Shown: in pieces, positions 7,737 to 14,756 of the stretch
Position numbering within the stretch: position 1 is the first letter of the stretch
How the letters are laid out: the number at the start of each line of letters is the position of its first letter
NCBI RefSeq assembly: GCF_000687145.1
Contig: NZ_JMFG01000006.1
Location: forward strand, 81,332 to 145,331
DNA from: Thermoanaerobaculum aquaticum
GTDB lineage: Bacteria > Acidobacteriota > Thermoanaerobaculia > Thermoanaerobaculales > Thermoanaerobaculaceae
Length of the DNA stretch: 64,000 nt
Direction: 5' to 3'
Translations under genes and position numbers: made by a program
The notes under the pieces: generated by a model
What the model saw: only the letters and a program-made list of their open reading frames with translations
What the model was told of the DNA's origin: nothing
Databases searched by the model: none

Positions 7737-8824
7737 TCGCCGCGCTCTGGTTCGCCTCCTGGCCGGCTTTGGCGGCGCCGGGGGCCGGGCACGTGGACCG
7801 CTCCCAGCTGCCGGCCGGCTGCCTCACCTGCCACCAGGGCCATGGCCAGAGCAACTCGCCCATGCTCCGGGTACCGCAGCAGGAGCTTTGCCTCACCTGT
7901 CACGGTGGACAGGGAGCGCGGCAGGAGGCGATCCGACGTGGGCTTTTGAAGCCAACTGCCAATCCGGCGGATATTTCCCGGGCCTTGCTTTTGCCCTACC
8001 AGCACCCGATGGACCCCCTGGCCACCTCCAGCCGCCAGGGGGTGACCTGTACCTCCTGTCACGCGCCCCACCGCGGGGCAACGGTCAATCCTTCCGGTGG
8101 CAAGAAGCTTTCCCCCCAAAACCCCCGGAAGTTTGAGTTTGAGCTTTGCGAGAGCTGCCACGGTTTCCAAGGGGCCCTCACCCAAAGCCTCGCCGATATT
8201 TCCCGCTACTTCGACTACCCCAGCCAGTCCTTTCACCCGGTTCACCGGCCCAGCAGCAACCGCTCGCCTTCGCTCCGCCCCGGCCTTTCGGGGAAGGAAA
8301 TCAACTGCACGGATTGCCACGGAAGTGACGCCCCTCAAGGCCCCAAAGGGCCCCACGGGTCTTCCACCCGGTTTTTGCTGCGCGCTCCCTACACCACTAC
8401 CGACGGTCAGGGGGAAAGCCCCGAAGCCTACGCCCTGTGCTACCGCTGCCACCAGCGGGAAAAGGTGCTTTCGCCCCAATCGCCCTTTCCCTACCATCAA
8501 AAGCACGTGGTGGACGAGCGCGCTTCCTGCGCCACCTGTCACAACGGCCACGGCTCCCCTAACAACCGGGCGTTAATTCGCTTTGGCGAGGAAACTACCT
8601 TGGCCGGTGTGGCCCCGGCCGCTTCCGGTCGCCTGCAGTTCCTTTCCACCGGCCCCGGGCAGGGCAGCTGCTTCCTCACCTGCCACGGGAAAAACCACGA
8701 TCCCTTAAGCTACGGACCCGGCAATCCGCCCCCACCGCCAGGGACCCTGGGCCATTCACCTGGGAAATTCTCCCCACCTTCCCCACCGGGGTTGGGGATT
8801 AATCCCCATCTCCGGCCCCGCTGA
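7718..8824 (+). CDS. Octahaem c-type cytochrome with terminal CX3CH motif
   Basis: This 368-residue exported protein has signal peptide residues 1-20 (cleavage after ALA). Seven CXXCH motifs are followed by an eighth, CFLTCH, near the C-terminus, where three residues separate the cysteines. CX3CH sites are accepted by some cytochrome maturation systems. The paralogous 14-haem protein at 10938 also ends with such a site (CYPTCH). ATG 7718 is chosen because the signal follows at once; GTG 7709 is possible. It closes the first transcription unit: a new operator and promoter follow within the next 60 bases. The Pro-rich tail after the last haem may be a surface linker. Confidence 0.87.
   Translation: MPRAAVIAALWFASWPALAAPGAGHVDRSQLPAGCLTCHQGHGQSNSPMLRVPQQELCLTCHGGQGARQEAIRRGLLKPTANPADISRALLLPYQHPMDPLATSSRQGVTCTSCHAPHRGATVNPSGGKKLSPQNPRKFEFELCESCHGFQGALTQSLADISRYFDYPSQSFHPVHRPSSNRSPSLRPGLSGKEINCTDCHGSDAPQGPKGPHGSSTRFLLRAPYTTTDGQGESPEAYALCYRCHQREKVLSPQSPFPYHQKHVVDERASCATCHNGHGSPNNRALIRFGEETTLAGVAPAASGRLQFLSTGPGQGSCFLTCHGKNHDPLSYGPGNPPPPPGTLGHSPGKFSPPSPPGLGINPHLRPR
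8761..8808. promoter_or_regulatory. Tandem TGGGGA/TCCCCA operator upstream of pentahaem cytochrome
   Basis: A perfect 16-bp palindrome TGGGGATTAATCCCCA lies at 8793-8808, and an imperfect copy TGGGAAATTCTCCCCA at 8761-8776, 32 bp upstream (three helical turns). The same arms occur before the gene at 2709. The sites lie inside the 3' end of the octahaem gene and just before the sigma54-type promoter. Confidence 0.5.
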
Positions 8825-8847
8825 AGCACCGACACCCTGGCGTAGCA

Positions 8848-8862
8848 AGGCACGGGGTTTGC
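8848..8862 (+). promoter_or_regulatory. Sigma54-type -24/-12 promoter
   Basis: AGGCACGGGGTTTGC fits TGGCACG-N4-TTGC with one mismatch, and the GG-to-GC distance is 12 bp. The expected transcription start is only about 15 bases before the ATG at 8888, so the leader would just cover the ribosome site. That short leader is the weak point of the call. Confidence 0.45.
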
Positions 8863-8887
8863 TTGCGCCCCAAAGGGGGTGCTGGCT

Positions 8888-9604
8888 ATGCGCATGTCGA
8901 AAAATCAAGCGATGACCCTCCTCGCGTTGTTCCTCTTCCTCTTGGATCCCATGGTGACCTATCCCCCCTGGAGTGCCAGCATCGTAGGCTCCAAACATGA
9001 CCTTTCCACAAACTGGGACCCCTACTCCACCCAGGTGTGCGCCTTTTGTCACACGCCTCACTTTGCCAACCCCTCACTTCCCATTCAGGCTCCCCTGTGG
9101 AACCGTTCGGTGGATTTGGACAAGGTTTTTCAACCCTACTCCAGCCCCACCATGAACACCACACCCGGAAACCCCCAAACCACCGTTTCCATGCTGTGCT
9201 TGGGTTGCCACGACGGAACGGTAGGCTGGGAGGTCATCCGTGGCTACAACGTTTCCGACAAACACGACCTCATCAATGCCCCAGGGCCCGGAGGCATCCC
9301 CGACACCACGTCATGGCCTAACTGTCAGCGCTGCCATCCCGAGTACTACGGCGACCCACCGGCTTTTTGGCAAGGCACCGACCTCAGGGACGACCACCCC
9401 ATCGCCATCGTCTACCCCACCGCCGCCCAGGACCCCAAGTTCAACCTCCCACCGGACCTCAGCAACGGGTGGAGCGACGTGAAGCTGTACTCAGGGCGGG
9501 TGGAGTGCCCCACCTGCCATCAGGTTCACGATCCGGGAATCCCCCCGTTTATGCGCAAGTCAAACCAGGGTAGCGCCCTATGTTTGACGTGTCACATCAA
9601 GTAA
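8888..9604 (+). CDS. Secreted pentahaem cytochrome (paralogue C)
   Basis: This 238-residue exported cytochrome starts at ATG 8888 after AAAGGGGG; ATG 8894 is also possible. A hydrophobic signal of about 28 residues precedes SIVGSKHDL, identical to the mature start of paralogue A. Haem motifs are VCAFCH, LCLGCH, NCQRCH, ECPTCH and LCLTCH; the third is extra compared with A and B. The last eight residues LCLTCHIK are identical to paralogue A, as are the segments YSSPTMN and CHDGTV. It is followed after 11 bases by an NHL gene, so this is the first gene of a second cytochrome-NHL-cytochrome unit. Confidence 0.88.
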   Translation: MRMSKNQAMTLLALFLFLLDPMVTYPPWSASIVGSKHDLSTNWDPYSTQVCAFCHTPHFANPSLPIQAPLWNRSVDLDKVFQPYSSPTMNTTPGNPQTTVSMLCLGCHDGTVGWEVIRGYNVSDKHDLINAPGPGGIPDTTSWPNCQRCHPEYYGDPPAFWQGTDLRDDHPIAIVYPTAAQDPKFNLPPDLSNGWSDVKLYSGRVECPTCHQVHDPGIPPFMRKSNQGSALCLTCHIK

Positions 9605-9615
9605 GGAGGCGTTCT

Positions 9616-10941
9616 ATGCGCGCCAAGACTATTTTTTGGCGCATCAAAAAGCTTGGCCTCACGGAAGCAATTGCCGTCGCCACGCTTGCATCGCAAGTTG
9701 CGATGGTTGGGCTTTTCCCCACGCCCGGGCTGGCACAAACCTGCAGTTCCCGGGGAACGCCCACGGTCCCTGCCCCCCAGGTGACCTACCTTCGTTTTCT
9801 AGCCGTCACCGCCACACCCCAAGCCCTGGCCACCGATGCCAGCGGGCGGCTGTTCGTTGCCGATGCGAAAGCCGGGGTGGTGGAGGTGCGGGACCGTTAC
9901 GGACGGCTGGAAACCCGTTGGACCGGGCTGCAACAACCCGTGGCGGTAGCGGCCGATGACGAAGGGCGAGTTTTCGTGGCCGAGACCGAGCCCGGTGCCG
10001 TAAGGATTTTCGACCTCGCGGGCATTCGCCCGGTGAGCTACTTAGGGCGAGGAGAGGGTGAGTTTGCCCTGCCTACCGCCATCTCCGTGGCTCCCCAGGC
10101 CAAGCTGGTGTTCGTAGCCGATGGCGGCGAGCACGCGGTGAAGGTGTACAGCCCCACCGGCGGCTGGATCAAAACCATTGGCGGCCCTGGAACCACCGCC
10201 GGGCGCTTTTTCTTTCCCGCCGGCCTGGCGGTCAACACCCGTAACGAGCTTTTGGTGGTAGACCAGGGCAACGCGCGCGTGCAAGTTTTTGACTTCGACG
10301 GCAACTTCCTCCGTTGCTTTGGCCGCGCCGGCGGCATGGGCACCAGCCGCCTCTTGGTGCGAGCCAACGGCCTTGTGGCCGACACCTTAGACCGGGTTTT
10401 CCTCGTGGACAGCTTCCAAGACCTGGTGCGGGTCTTTGATCCTGCGGGCCCCACGCTTTCCACCGTGGGAACCTTTGGCGAGGGTCCCGGCCAGCTCTTC
10501 ACCCCCGTGGGTCTCGCCCTAGACCCCTTAAACCGGCTCTTCGTGGCTTCCCCAAACACCGGCAAAGTTGAGGTCTTTGGGTTGGACAGCTTCCAGGACC
10601 CCCATGTGGTGGCGGCTCAGGTGAGCGCCGATCCAGACACCGTGCCAGTAAGCCGCCGGCTTTTGACGGTGTGGCTCGCCATCACGCCGCTGGAGCGCGA
10701 CGCCCGGGATCTGGACCCGGCAACCCTTCGCCTCAGCGGCACCGCACCCATCGTTCTCAACAGCAAGCTCGAAGCTAACGCGCAAGGCCTGTGGACCCTG
10801 CGGGTTCTGGTGCAGTTCGCCCCCAAGCCCCAGGACGTTGTGGGTAGCGAACTGCGAATTCCCGTGAGCCTGGAGTTCCGCGACGGGGTCCCGGTGGAGG
10901 GCATGGTCATCCTCAAGCAAGGCCCGGGAGGTAAGCAATGA
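9616..10941 (+). CDS. Exported NHL-repeat beta-propeller protein (third copy)
   Basis: This 441-residue protein starts at ATG 9616, seven bases after AAGGAGG. A long basic N-terminal stretch leads into a signal with cleavage near GLAQ; no lipobox is seen, unlike the other two NHL proteins. Blades include GRLFVADAKAGVVEV, GRVFVAETEPGAVRIF, ELLVVDQGNARVQVFD and RVFLVDSFQDLVRVFD. A C-terminal domain of about 110 residues after the propeller (VAAQVSADPDTVP onward) looks like a beta-sandwich. The stop overlaps the start of the 14-haem cytochrome by four bases, so expression is coupled. Its function in cytochrome assembly is inferred from repeated association. Confidence 0.85.
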   Translation: MRAKTIFWRIKKLGLTEAIAVATLASQVAMVGLFPTPGLAQTCSSRGTPTVPAPQVTYLRFLAVTATPQALATDASGRLFVADAKAGVVEVRDRYGRLETRWTGLQQPVAVAADDEGRVFVAETEPGAVRIFDLAGIRPVSYLGRGEGEFALPTAISVAPQAKLVFVADGGEHAVKVYSPTGGWIKTIGGPGTTAGRFFFPAGLAVNTRNELLVVDQGNARVQVFDFDGNFLRCFGRAGGMGTSRLLVRANGLVADTLDRVFLVDSFQDLVRVFDPAGPTLSTVGTFGEGPGQLFTPVGLALDPLNRLFVASPNTGKVEVFGLDSFQDPHVVAAQVSADPDTVPVSRRLLTVWLAITPLERDARDLDPATLRLSGTAPIVLNSKLEANAQGLWTLRVLVQFAPKPQDVVGSELRIPVSLEFRDGVPVEGMVILKQGPGGKQ

Positions 10942-13064
10942 AGCGCGCATCGTGGTTGGTTTTCTTGGTTCCTTTCCTGGCCTGGGCGGCGGACCCGCCC
11001 CACGATTGGCCCACCGCTGGCCTCACCTGCACCGACTGCCACACCCCCCACACCGCGCCCGGGGGCACCCTCACTTCCACCTCCGGAAACGCCAACTTGT
11101 GCTTGAGCTGCCACGTCATTGGCGGCCTCGCCAACAGCCACCCCTTTTACCTCACGGACCAAGCGTTCCCCTGGCCCGGCCTGCGCTCTGGACAAACGCC
11201 CAGCGGCACCTCTCACCGTTGGGATTCCTCGGCAGTGGGGCACGTGAAACCTGGGACCACCAACACCTCCACGGGCACGGTGGTTTCCGGAGGCACCTAC
11301 ACCGGCCGCTACCCGAAGACCTACACCATTTCCATCACCCAGAGCGGGGATGTGGGGGTGGCGCGGTTTTCCTGGAGCGCCACCAGCCCACCGGGGGGCA
11401 GCGGCAGCAACCTGCTCACCGGCACCAACGTGGCCTTGGACGAAGGCATTACGGTCACCTTCAAACCTGGCACCACCTCTCCCGCCTTTGTGGCCGGGGA
11501 CGTGTTTTACCTTTACGTTCGCCCTGACCTCCGCAACCCTACCCTCACTTCGGTACTCCAGCGGCTGGAAAACGGGCGGCTTACCTGTTCCGCCTGCCAC
11601 GATCAGCACAGCCAAGCCGCCGAACCTTTCGATCCCCAGGCCCCCGCTTATGCCGGTTCCGGCACCGGCAATGGCCGGCACTACCAGCGCACCGCCAACA
11701 ACGTGGCGCAAATCTGCGAGGACTGCCACGCGGCCCGGACCGTAACCCTTTCCTCCCAGGGCTCCCATCCGGTGGCGGTGTCTGTCCCCACAACCAGTAG
11801 CTTCAAGCAACCCACGCAGCTTCCCTTGGACAAGACCACCGGCAAGGTGCGGTGCCTTACCTGCCACAGGGTGCACTACGCGCCCGCCAACGACGGTGCA
11901 GTCTTGCGGCTGACCTCGCATAAGGCGCTGTGCCAGGACTGCCACGTGAAAAGCCCCAGCGGCAGCAACCCGATTCACGCCTCCACCACTAACGGGGTTC
12001 TATGGCCCGGAGGCCAGTACGGCAGCACCCTGCCTGCCCGGCCCGATGCCAGCCAGCGGGGCGCCTGCACCCAGTGCCACGCGGTTCACGGCTGGCCCAA
12101 CAACGCCTCGCCCAGTACGGACTACAACTGGCTTTTGGCCGACGCTGAAGAAAACCTCTGCTTTACCTGCCACGATGGGGCTCCGGTGGCTGTCAACGTG
12201 CGTGGTGACTTCCTGAAGACCTACAAACACCCGGCCACCAGCTACTCGGGCCGCCATCAGCCCAACGAAAGCGCTTCCTCGGCTTTCGGAACCAGCAACC
12301 GCCACGCGGAATGCACTGACTGCCACAACCCTCACCAGGCTGAAGGCCCCAGCTCCGGTTCTGCGCCTCCCACCATCTCGGCGCTGCTCAAAGGCGCGTC
12401 TGGGGTGGCGGTCACCAACGGCGCCGCCGGCACCACTCCCACCTACACGTTCCTCACCTCGGCCCAGTACGAGTACCAGGTGTGCTTCAAGTGCCACTCC
12501 AGCTGGACCAGCCAGCCTTCGGGGCAAACCAACCTGGCGCTTAAGCTAAACCCCAACAACCCCTCGTACCACCCGGTGGAAGCTGTGGGAAAAAACACCG
12601 GGATTAACGCCAACGCCTTCGTCAACGGCTGGTCAAGCTCCAGCCTTACCTACTGTTCCAGTTGCCACGGCAGCGATGGGACCGTTCGTGGCGTGCACGG
12701 TTCGGCAAACCAGTACATCCTCAAGCGGCCATTTAGCCCTTCGTCGGCTCAGCGCACCATGAGCTCCAACGACCTGTGTTTCCTGTGCCACCGGTACGAC
12801 ACCTACGCCAACGACGGCGCCACCACAACCGTCAAGGGCTACAGCCGGTTCAATCCCCCAACATTTACCAAGGGCCACACCTTCCACGTAGGGAACAGGC
12901 GGTATCCCTGCAGCGCCTGCCACGAAACCCATGGGTCCACAACCCGCCCGCACCTCATCGTCACCGGCCGCAGCCCGGGCCTTACCAACTACACCCATAG
13001 TTCTAACGGTGGCACCTGTTACCCCACCTGCCACGGCAGCAAGACTTACACGGTCAACTACTAG
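10938..13064 (+). CDS. Large 14-haem c-type cytochrome with terminal CX3CH motif
   Basis: This 708-residue exported protein has signal peptide residues 1-17 (cleavage after AWA). Thirteen CXXCH motifs are spread over residues about 30-680, and a fourteenth haem site of CX3CH type (CYPTCH) lies 13 residues before the end. Between haems 2 and 3 there is a haem-free insertion of some 130 residues rich in Ser, Thr and Gly (SGTSHRWDSSAVGH... VAGDVFYLYVRPD), a beta-rich domain also seen in large extracellular cytochromes. It is the last gene of the cluster, ended by a strong terminator at 13108-13138. Confidence 0.88.
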   Translation: MKRASWLVFLVPFLAWAADPPHDWPTAGLTCTDCHTPHTAPGGTLTSTSGNANLCLSCHVIGGLANSHPFYLTDQAFPWPGLRSGQTPSGTSHRWDSSAVGHVKPGTTNTSTGTVVSGGTYTGRYPKTYTISITQSGDVGVARFSWSATSPPGGSGSNLLTGTNVALDEGITVTFKPGTTSPAFVAGDVFYLYVRPDLRNPTLTSVLQRLENGRLTCSACHDQHSQAAEPFDPQAPAYAGSGTGNGRHYQRTANNVAQICEDCHAARTVTLSSQGSHPVAVSVPTTSSFKQPTQLPLDKTTGKVRCLTCHRVHYAPANDGAVLRLTSHKALCQDCHVKSPSGSNPIHASTTNGVLWPGGQYGSTLPARPDASQRGACTQCHAVHGWPNNASPSTDYNWLLADAEENLCFTCHDGAPVAVNVRGDFLKTYKHPATSYSGRHQPNESASSAFGTSNRHAECTDCHNPHQAEGPSSGSAPPTISALLKGASGVAVTNGAAGTTPTYTFLTSAQYEYQVCFKCHSSWTSQPSGQTNLALKLNPNNPSYHPVEAVGKNTGINANAFVNGWSSSSLTYCSSCHGSDGTVRGVHGSANQYILKRPFSPSSAQRTMSSNDLCFLCHRYDTYANDGATTTVKGYSRFNPPTFTKGHTFHVGNRRYPCSACHETHGSTTRPHLIVTGRSPGLTNYTHSSNGGTCYPTCHGSKTYTVNY

Positions 13065-13107
13065 TGGCAGTACCCCCGCGGGCTGCCTGCCCGCACCCCC
13101 CTTGGCC

Positions 13108-13138
13108 CACCCCCCCTCCGCGGGGGGTGAGCTTTTTT
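13108..13138 (+). terminator. Rho-independent terminator after 14-haem cytochrome gene
   Basis: CACCCCCC at 13108-13115 pairs with GGGGGGTG at 13122-13129 around a 6-nt loop, and is followed by AGC and six T residues. It lies 44 bases after the cytochrome stop. Confidence 0.85.
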
Positions 13139-13140
13139 GC

Positions 13141-13146
13141 TAAAAT
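13141..13146 (+). promoter_or_regulatory. Probable -10 box for the tRNA gene
   Basis: TAAAAT ends 11 bases before the tRNA. The -35 region would fall inside the terminator hairpin and has no good TTGACA match, so the call rests on the -10 box and spacing only. Confidence 0.4.
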
Positions 13147-13157
13147 TCGCCCGGCGG

Positions 13158-13233
13158 GCCAACGTAGCTCAGCCGGTAGAGCAGCTGATTCGTAATCAGC
13201 AGGTCGTCGGTTCGAGTCCGACCGTTGGCTCCA
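13158..13233 (+). tRNA. tRNA-Thr (anticodon CGT)
   Basis: The 76-nt cloverleaf has acceptor arms GCCAACG/CGTTGGC, the D-arm TAGCTCAGCCGGTAGAGCA, an anticodon stem CTGAT/ATCAG with loop TTCGTAA (anticodon CGT at 13191-13193), and the T-arm GGTTCGAGTCC. The 3' CCA is encoded (13231-13233). The anticodon reads ACG codons. Confidence 0.97.
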
Positions 13234-13254
13234 GCAATATCAAGAGCGTCGACG

Positions 13255-13279
13255 GGCCCGCAAGAGCGGGCCTTTTCTT
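13255..13279 (+). terminator. Rho-independent terminator of the tRNA gene
   Basis: GGCCCGC (13255-13261) pairs with GCGGGCC (13266-13272) around an AAGA loop, followed by TTTTCTT. Confidence 0.85.
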
Positions 13280-13344
13280 AATGGCATTACGAAGAGCCAT
13301 CACGGGCGCTGGAGGGTCTGATGGCTCGCTTATGGGAAGCAAGA

Positions 13345-13965
13345 TCACACCTCTTGCCCTCCCAGCTTTCCGCGCTTTTCCAGAAGCCCGGCCTCCTTGA
13401 GAAGCTGCAGCACTTCTTCCCGGCTCAGCTCCCGAAGCTCGCCAGGTTGCAGGTCACCCAAGCTCACCGGACCCACCGCCACCCGCTTCAGCTGGCGCAC
13501 CCGGTGTCCCAAAGCGTGGAACAGACGGCGGATTTGCCGATTGATGCCTTCGTGGAGCACCACCTCCAAGCGAGTGCCGCCCCGCGGAGCCTTGCCCAGC
13601 CTGCGCACTTCCGCTGGCCGGGTCTTTCGCCCATCCAACTCCATTCCACCGGCGCGCAAGCGGTCCAGTGCAGCTTCGCTGGGCAAGCCCCGCACCGTCA
13701 CCAGGTAGGTTTTGGGCAAAACCCCCGGATCCATGAGCCGCTGGGCAACCCGGGAGTCGTTGCACAGGAGGATCAGGCCTTCCGAATCCTTGTCCAGACG
13801 GCCCACCGCGTAAAACCCACGGAACTCCGCCGGGAGCAGCATGAAAAGCGTGGGCGCCCCTCTTTCGCTCACCCGCGATACCACCACCCCTCGGGGCTTG
13901 TGAAAGGCAACAACCCTGGGCAGGCCATGACCCCGCACGCCGGGAGCATAACCCACTCCGAGCAT
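13345..13965 (-). CDS. RsuA/RluE-family rRNA pseudouridine synthase
   Basis: This enzyme converts a uridine in 16S or 23S rRNA to pseudouridine. Motif II GRLDKDSEGLILLCND contains the catalytic Asp, and VVAFHKPRGVVVS and EGINRQIRRLFHALGHRV are family motifs. With the ATG at 13965 the protein has 206 residues and no S4 domain, like RluE. The frame stays open to 14127, which would overlap the neighbour by 86 bases and add a basic tail, so I prefer the inner start although no clear ribosome site marks it. Which rRNA base is modified cannot be decided from sequence. Confidence 0.85.
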   Translation of the reverse strand: MLGVGYAPGVRGHGLPRVVAFHKPRGVVVSRVSERGAPTLFMLLPAEFRGFYAVGRLDKDSEGLILLCNDSRVAQRLMDPGVLPKTYLVTVRGLPSEAALDRLRAGGMELDGRKTRPAEVRRLGKAPRGGTRLEVVLHEGINRQIRRLFHALGHRVRQLKRVAVGPVSLGDLQPGELRELSREEVLQLLKEAGLLEKRGKLGGQEV

Positions 13966-14041
13966 GGAGAAAGCAAGACGGCCCTGTTCTGGTTGGTTTT
14001 CAATGGGTCCCACCCTGGAATCTGCCCGCAGCCGCCGAGCT

Positions 14042-14542
14042 TTATGGGCCTTCGTCCTCCCGTGTTTCCCGTTTAGGTTCCGGGCAGGAGTCTCGAAGGG
14101 ATTGAAAAAGCCTGACCAGGAAGTCAAAAGCCACCTGATACCCGCCCGGCCATTGGCTTTCCCGGGGACCCGCTACGTTCAGCACGTCAGGCCTCACGGC
14201 CGCAAACCAATCCCGGGCCTTTTGGAGCGCCTGAACTTCCAAAGGGGACAGGACGAGGTGCGGCTTGTTGAGCCTTTGGCACCACTGGATGGTGAGCCTG
14301 GTGCCACCGGCGGGTTCACCCTGGACCAGCACCAGGGTGGCATCGGCGGCTTCCACGTTGGCCCGGGTCCGGGCGGCGTAGGCTGAGCTTGCCAGCTCCA
14401 CCAGGGGATAGCGCTCGGGGATCCTCCCGTCTTCCGCCCGCCTTCCCCGCGGGCAAAAGCCTCCACAAGGAATTCCCAGCGCCTGCGCCGCATCCAGCGC
14501 TGCCCGATCCACCCCGGTTTGCCCGCCGGAAATGACCTTCAT
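14042..14542 (-). CDS. Circularly permuted YpsA-type SLOG protein (putative molybdenum carrier family)
   Basis: This 166-residue protein begins MKVISGGQTGVDRAALD, the hallmark of the cpYpsA/putative molybdenum carrier family, with CPRGRRAEDGRIPERYPL and later ADATLVLV and PAGGTRLTI. It has a Rossmann-like SLOG fold expected to bind a nucleotide or modified nucleoside; the true ligand is not established for the family. The start at 14542 is chosen because the family begins exactly at this Met, although the frame is open to 14674. The gene is on the same strand as the pseudouridine synthase, 76 bases upstream of it. Confidence 0.85.
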   Translation of the reverse strand: MKVISGGQTGVDRAALDAAQALGIPCGGFCPRGRRAEDGRIPERYPLVELASSAYAARTRANVEAADATLVLVQGEPAGGTRLTIQWCQRLNKPHLVLSPLEVQALQKARDWFAAVRPDVLNVAGPRESQWPGGYQVAFDFLVRLFQSLRDSCPEPKRETREDEGP

Positions 14543-14756
14543 CTCCCCCGTGCCCCAGGCTTTCGGCCACTTCACCGCCCCGACGATTGGCAGCCCCGGG
14601 AATTCTTCGCGTCCCTTGCGACATTTCAAAACCCACGCTGCGAAGCCCGCGCCTTTCAAAACCCATGCCGCCAAATCAAAATATCAAAACGCCCAGCGCC
14701 CAGTCTTCTAGGCCCCTCTCAACGGAAAATTTTCGTTCTCAAATGAGCGAAGGCCC

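Noticed and set aside
8794..8807. GGGGATTAATCCCC read as a terminator for the octahaem gene
   Set aside because: It lies before the stop codon and lacks a U-run and loop; its twin before the gene at 2709 and the tandem copies fit a protein-binding site better.
2520..8808. The 44.6 kb sigma54 activator as regulator of the cytochrome promoters
   Set aside because: Its likely own sites (ATGTTGCA arms) do not resemble the TGGGGA/TCCCCA operators, so the link is not supported; another activator is more likely.
14543..14756. Extension of the cpYpsA-type protein to 14674
   Set aside because: The extra N-terminal residues are a low-complexity repeat (AAWVLKGAGFAAWVLK) with no relation to the family, which starts at MKVISGGQTG.
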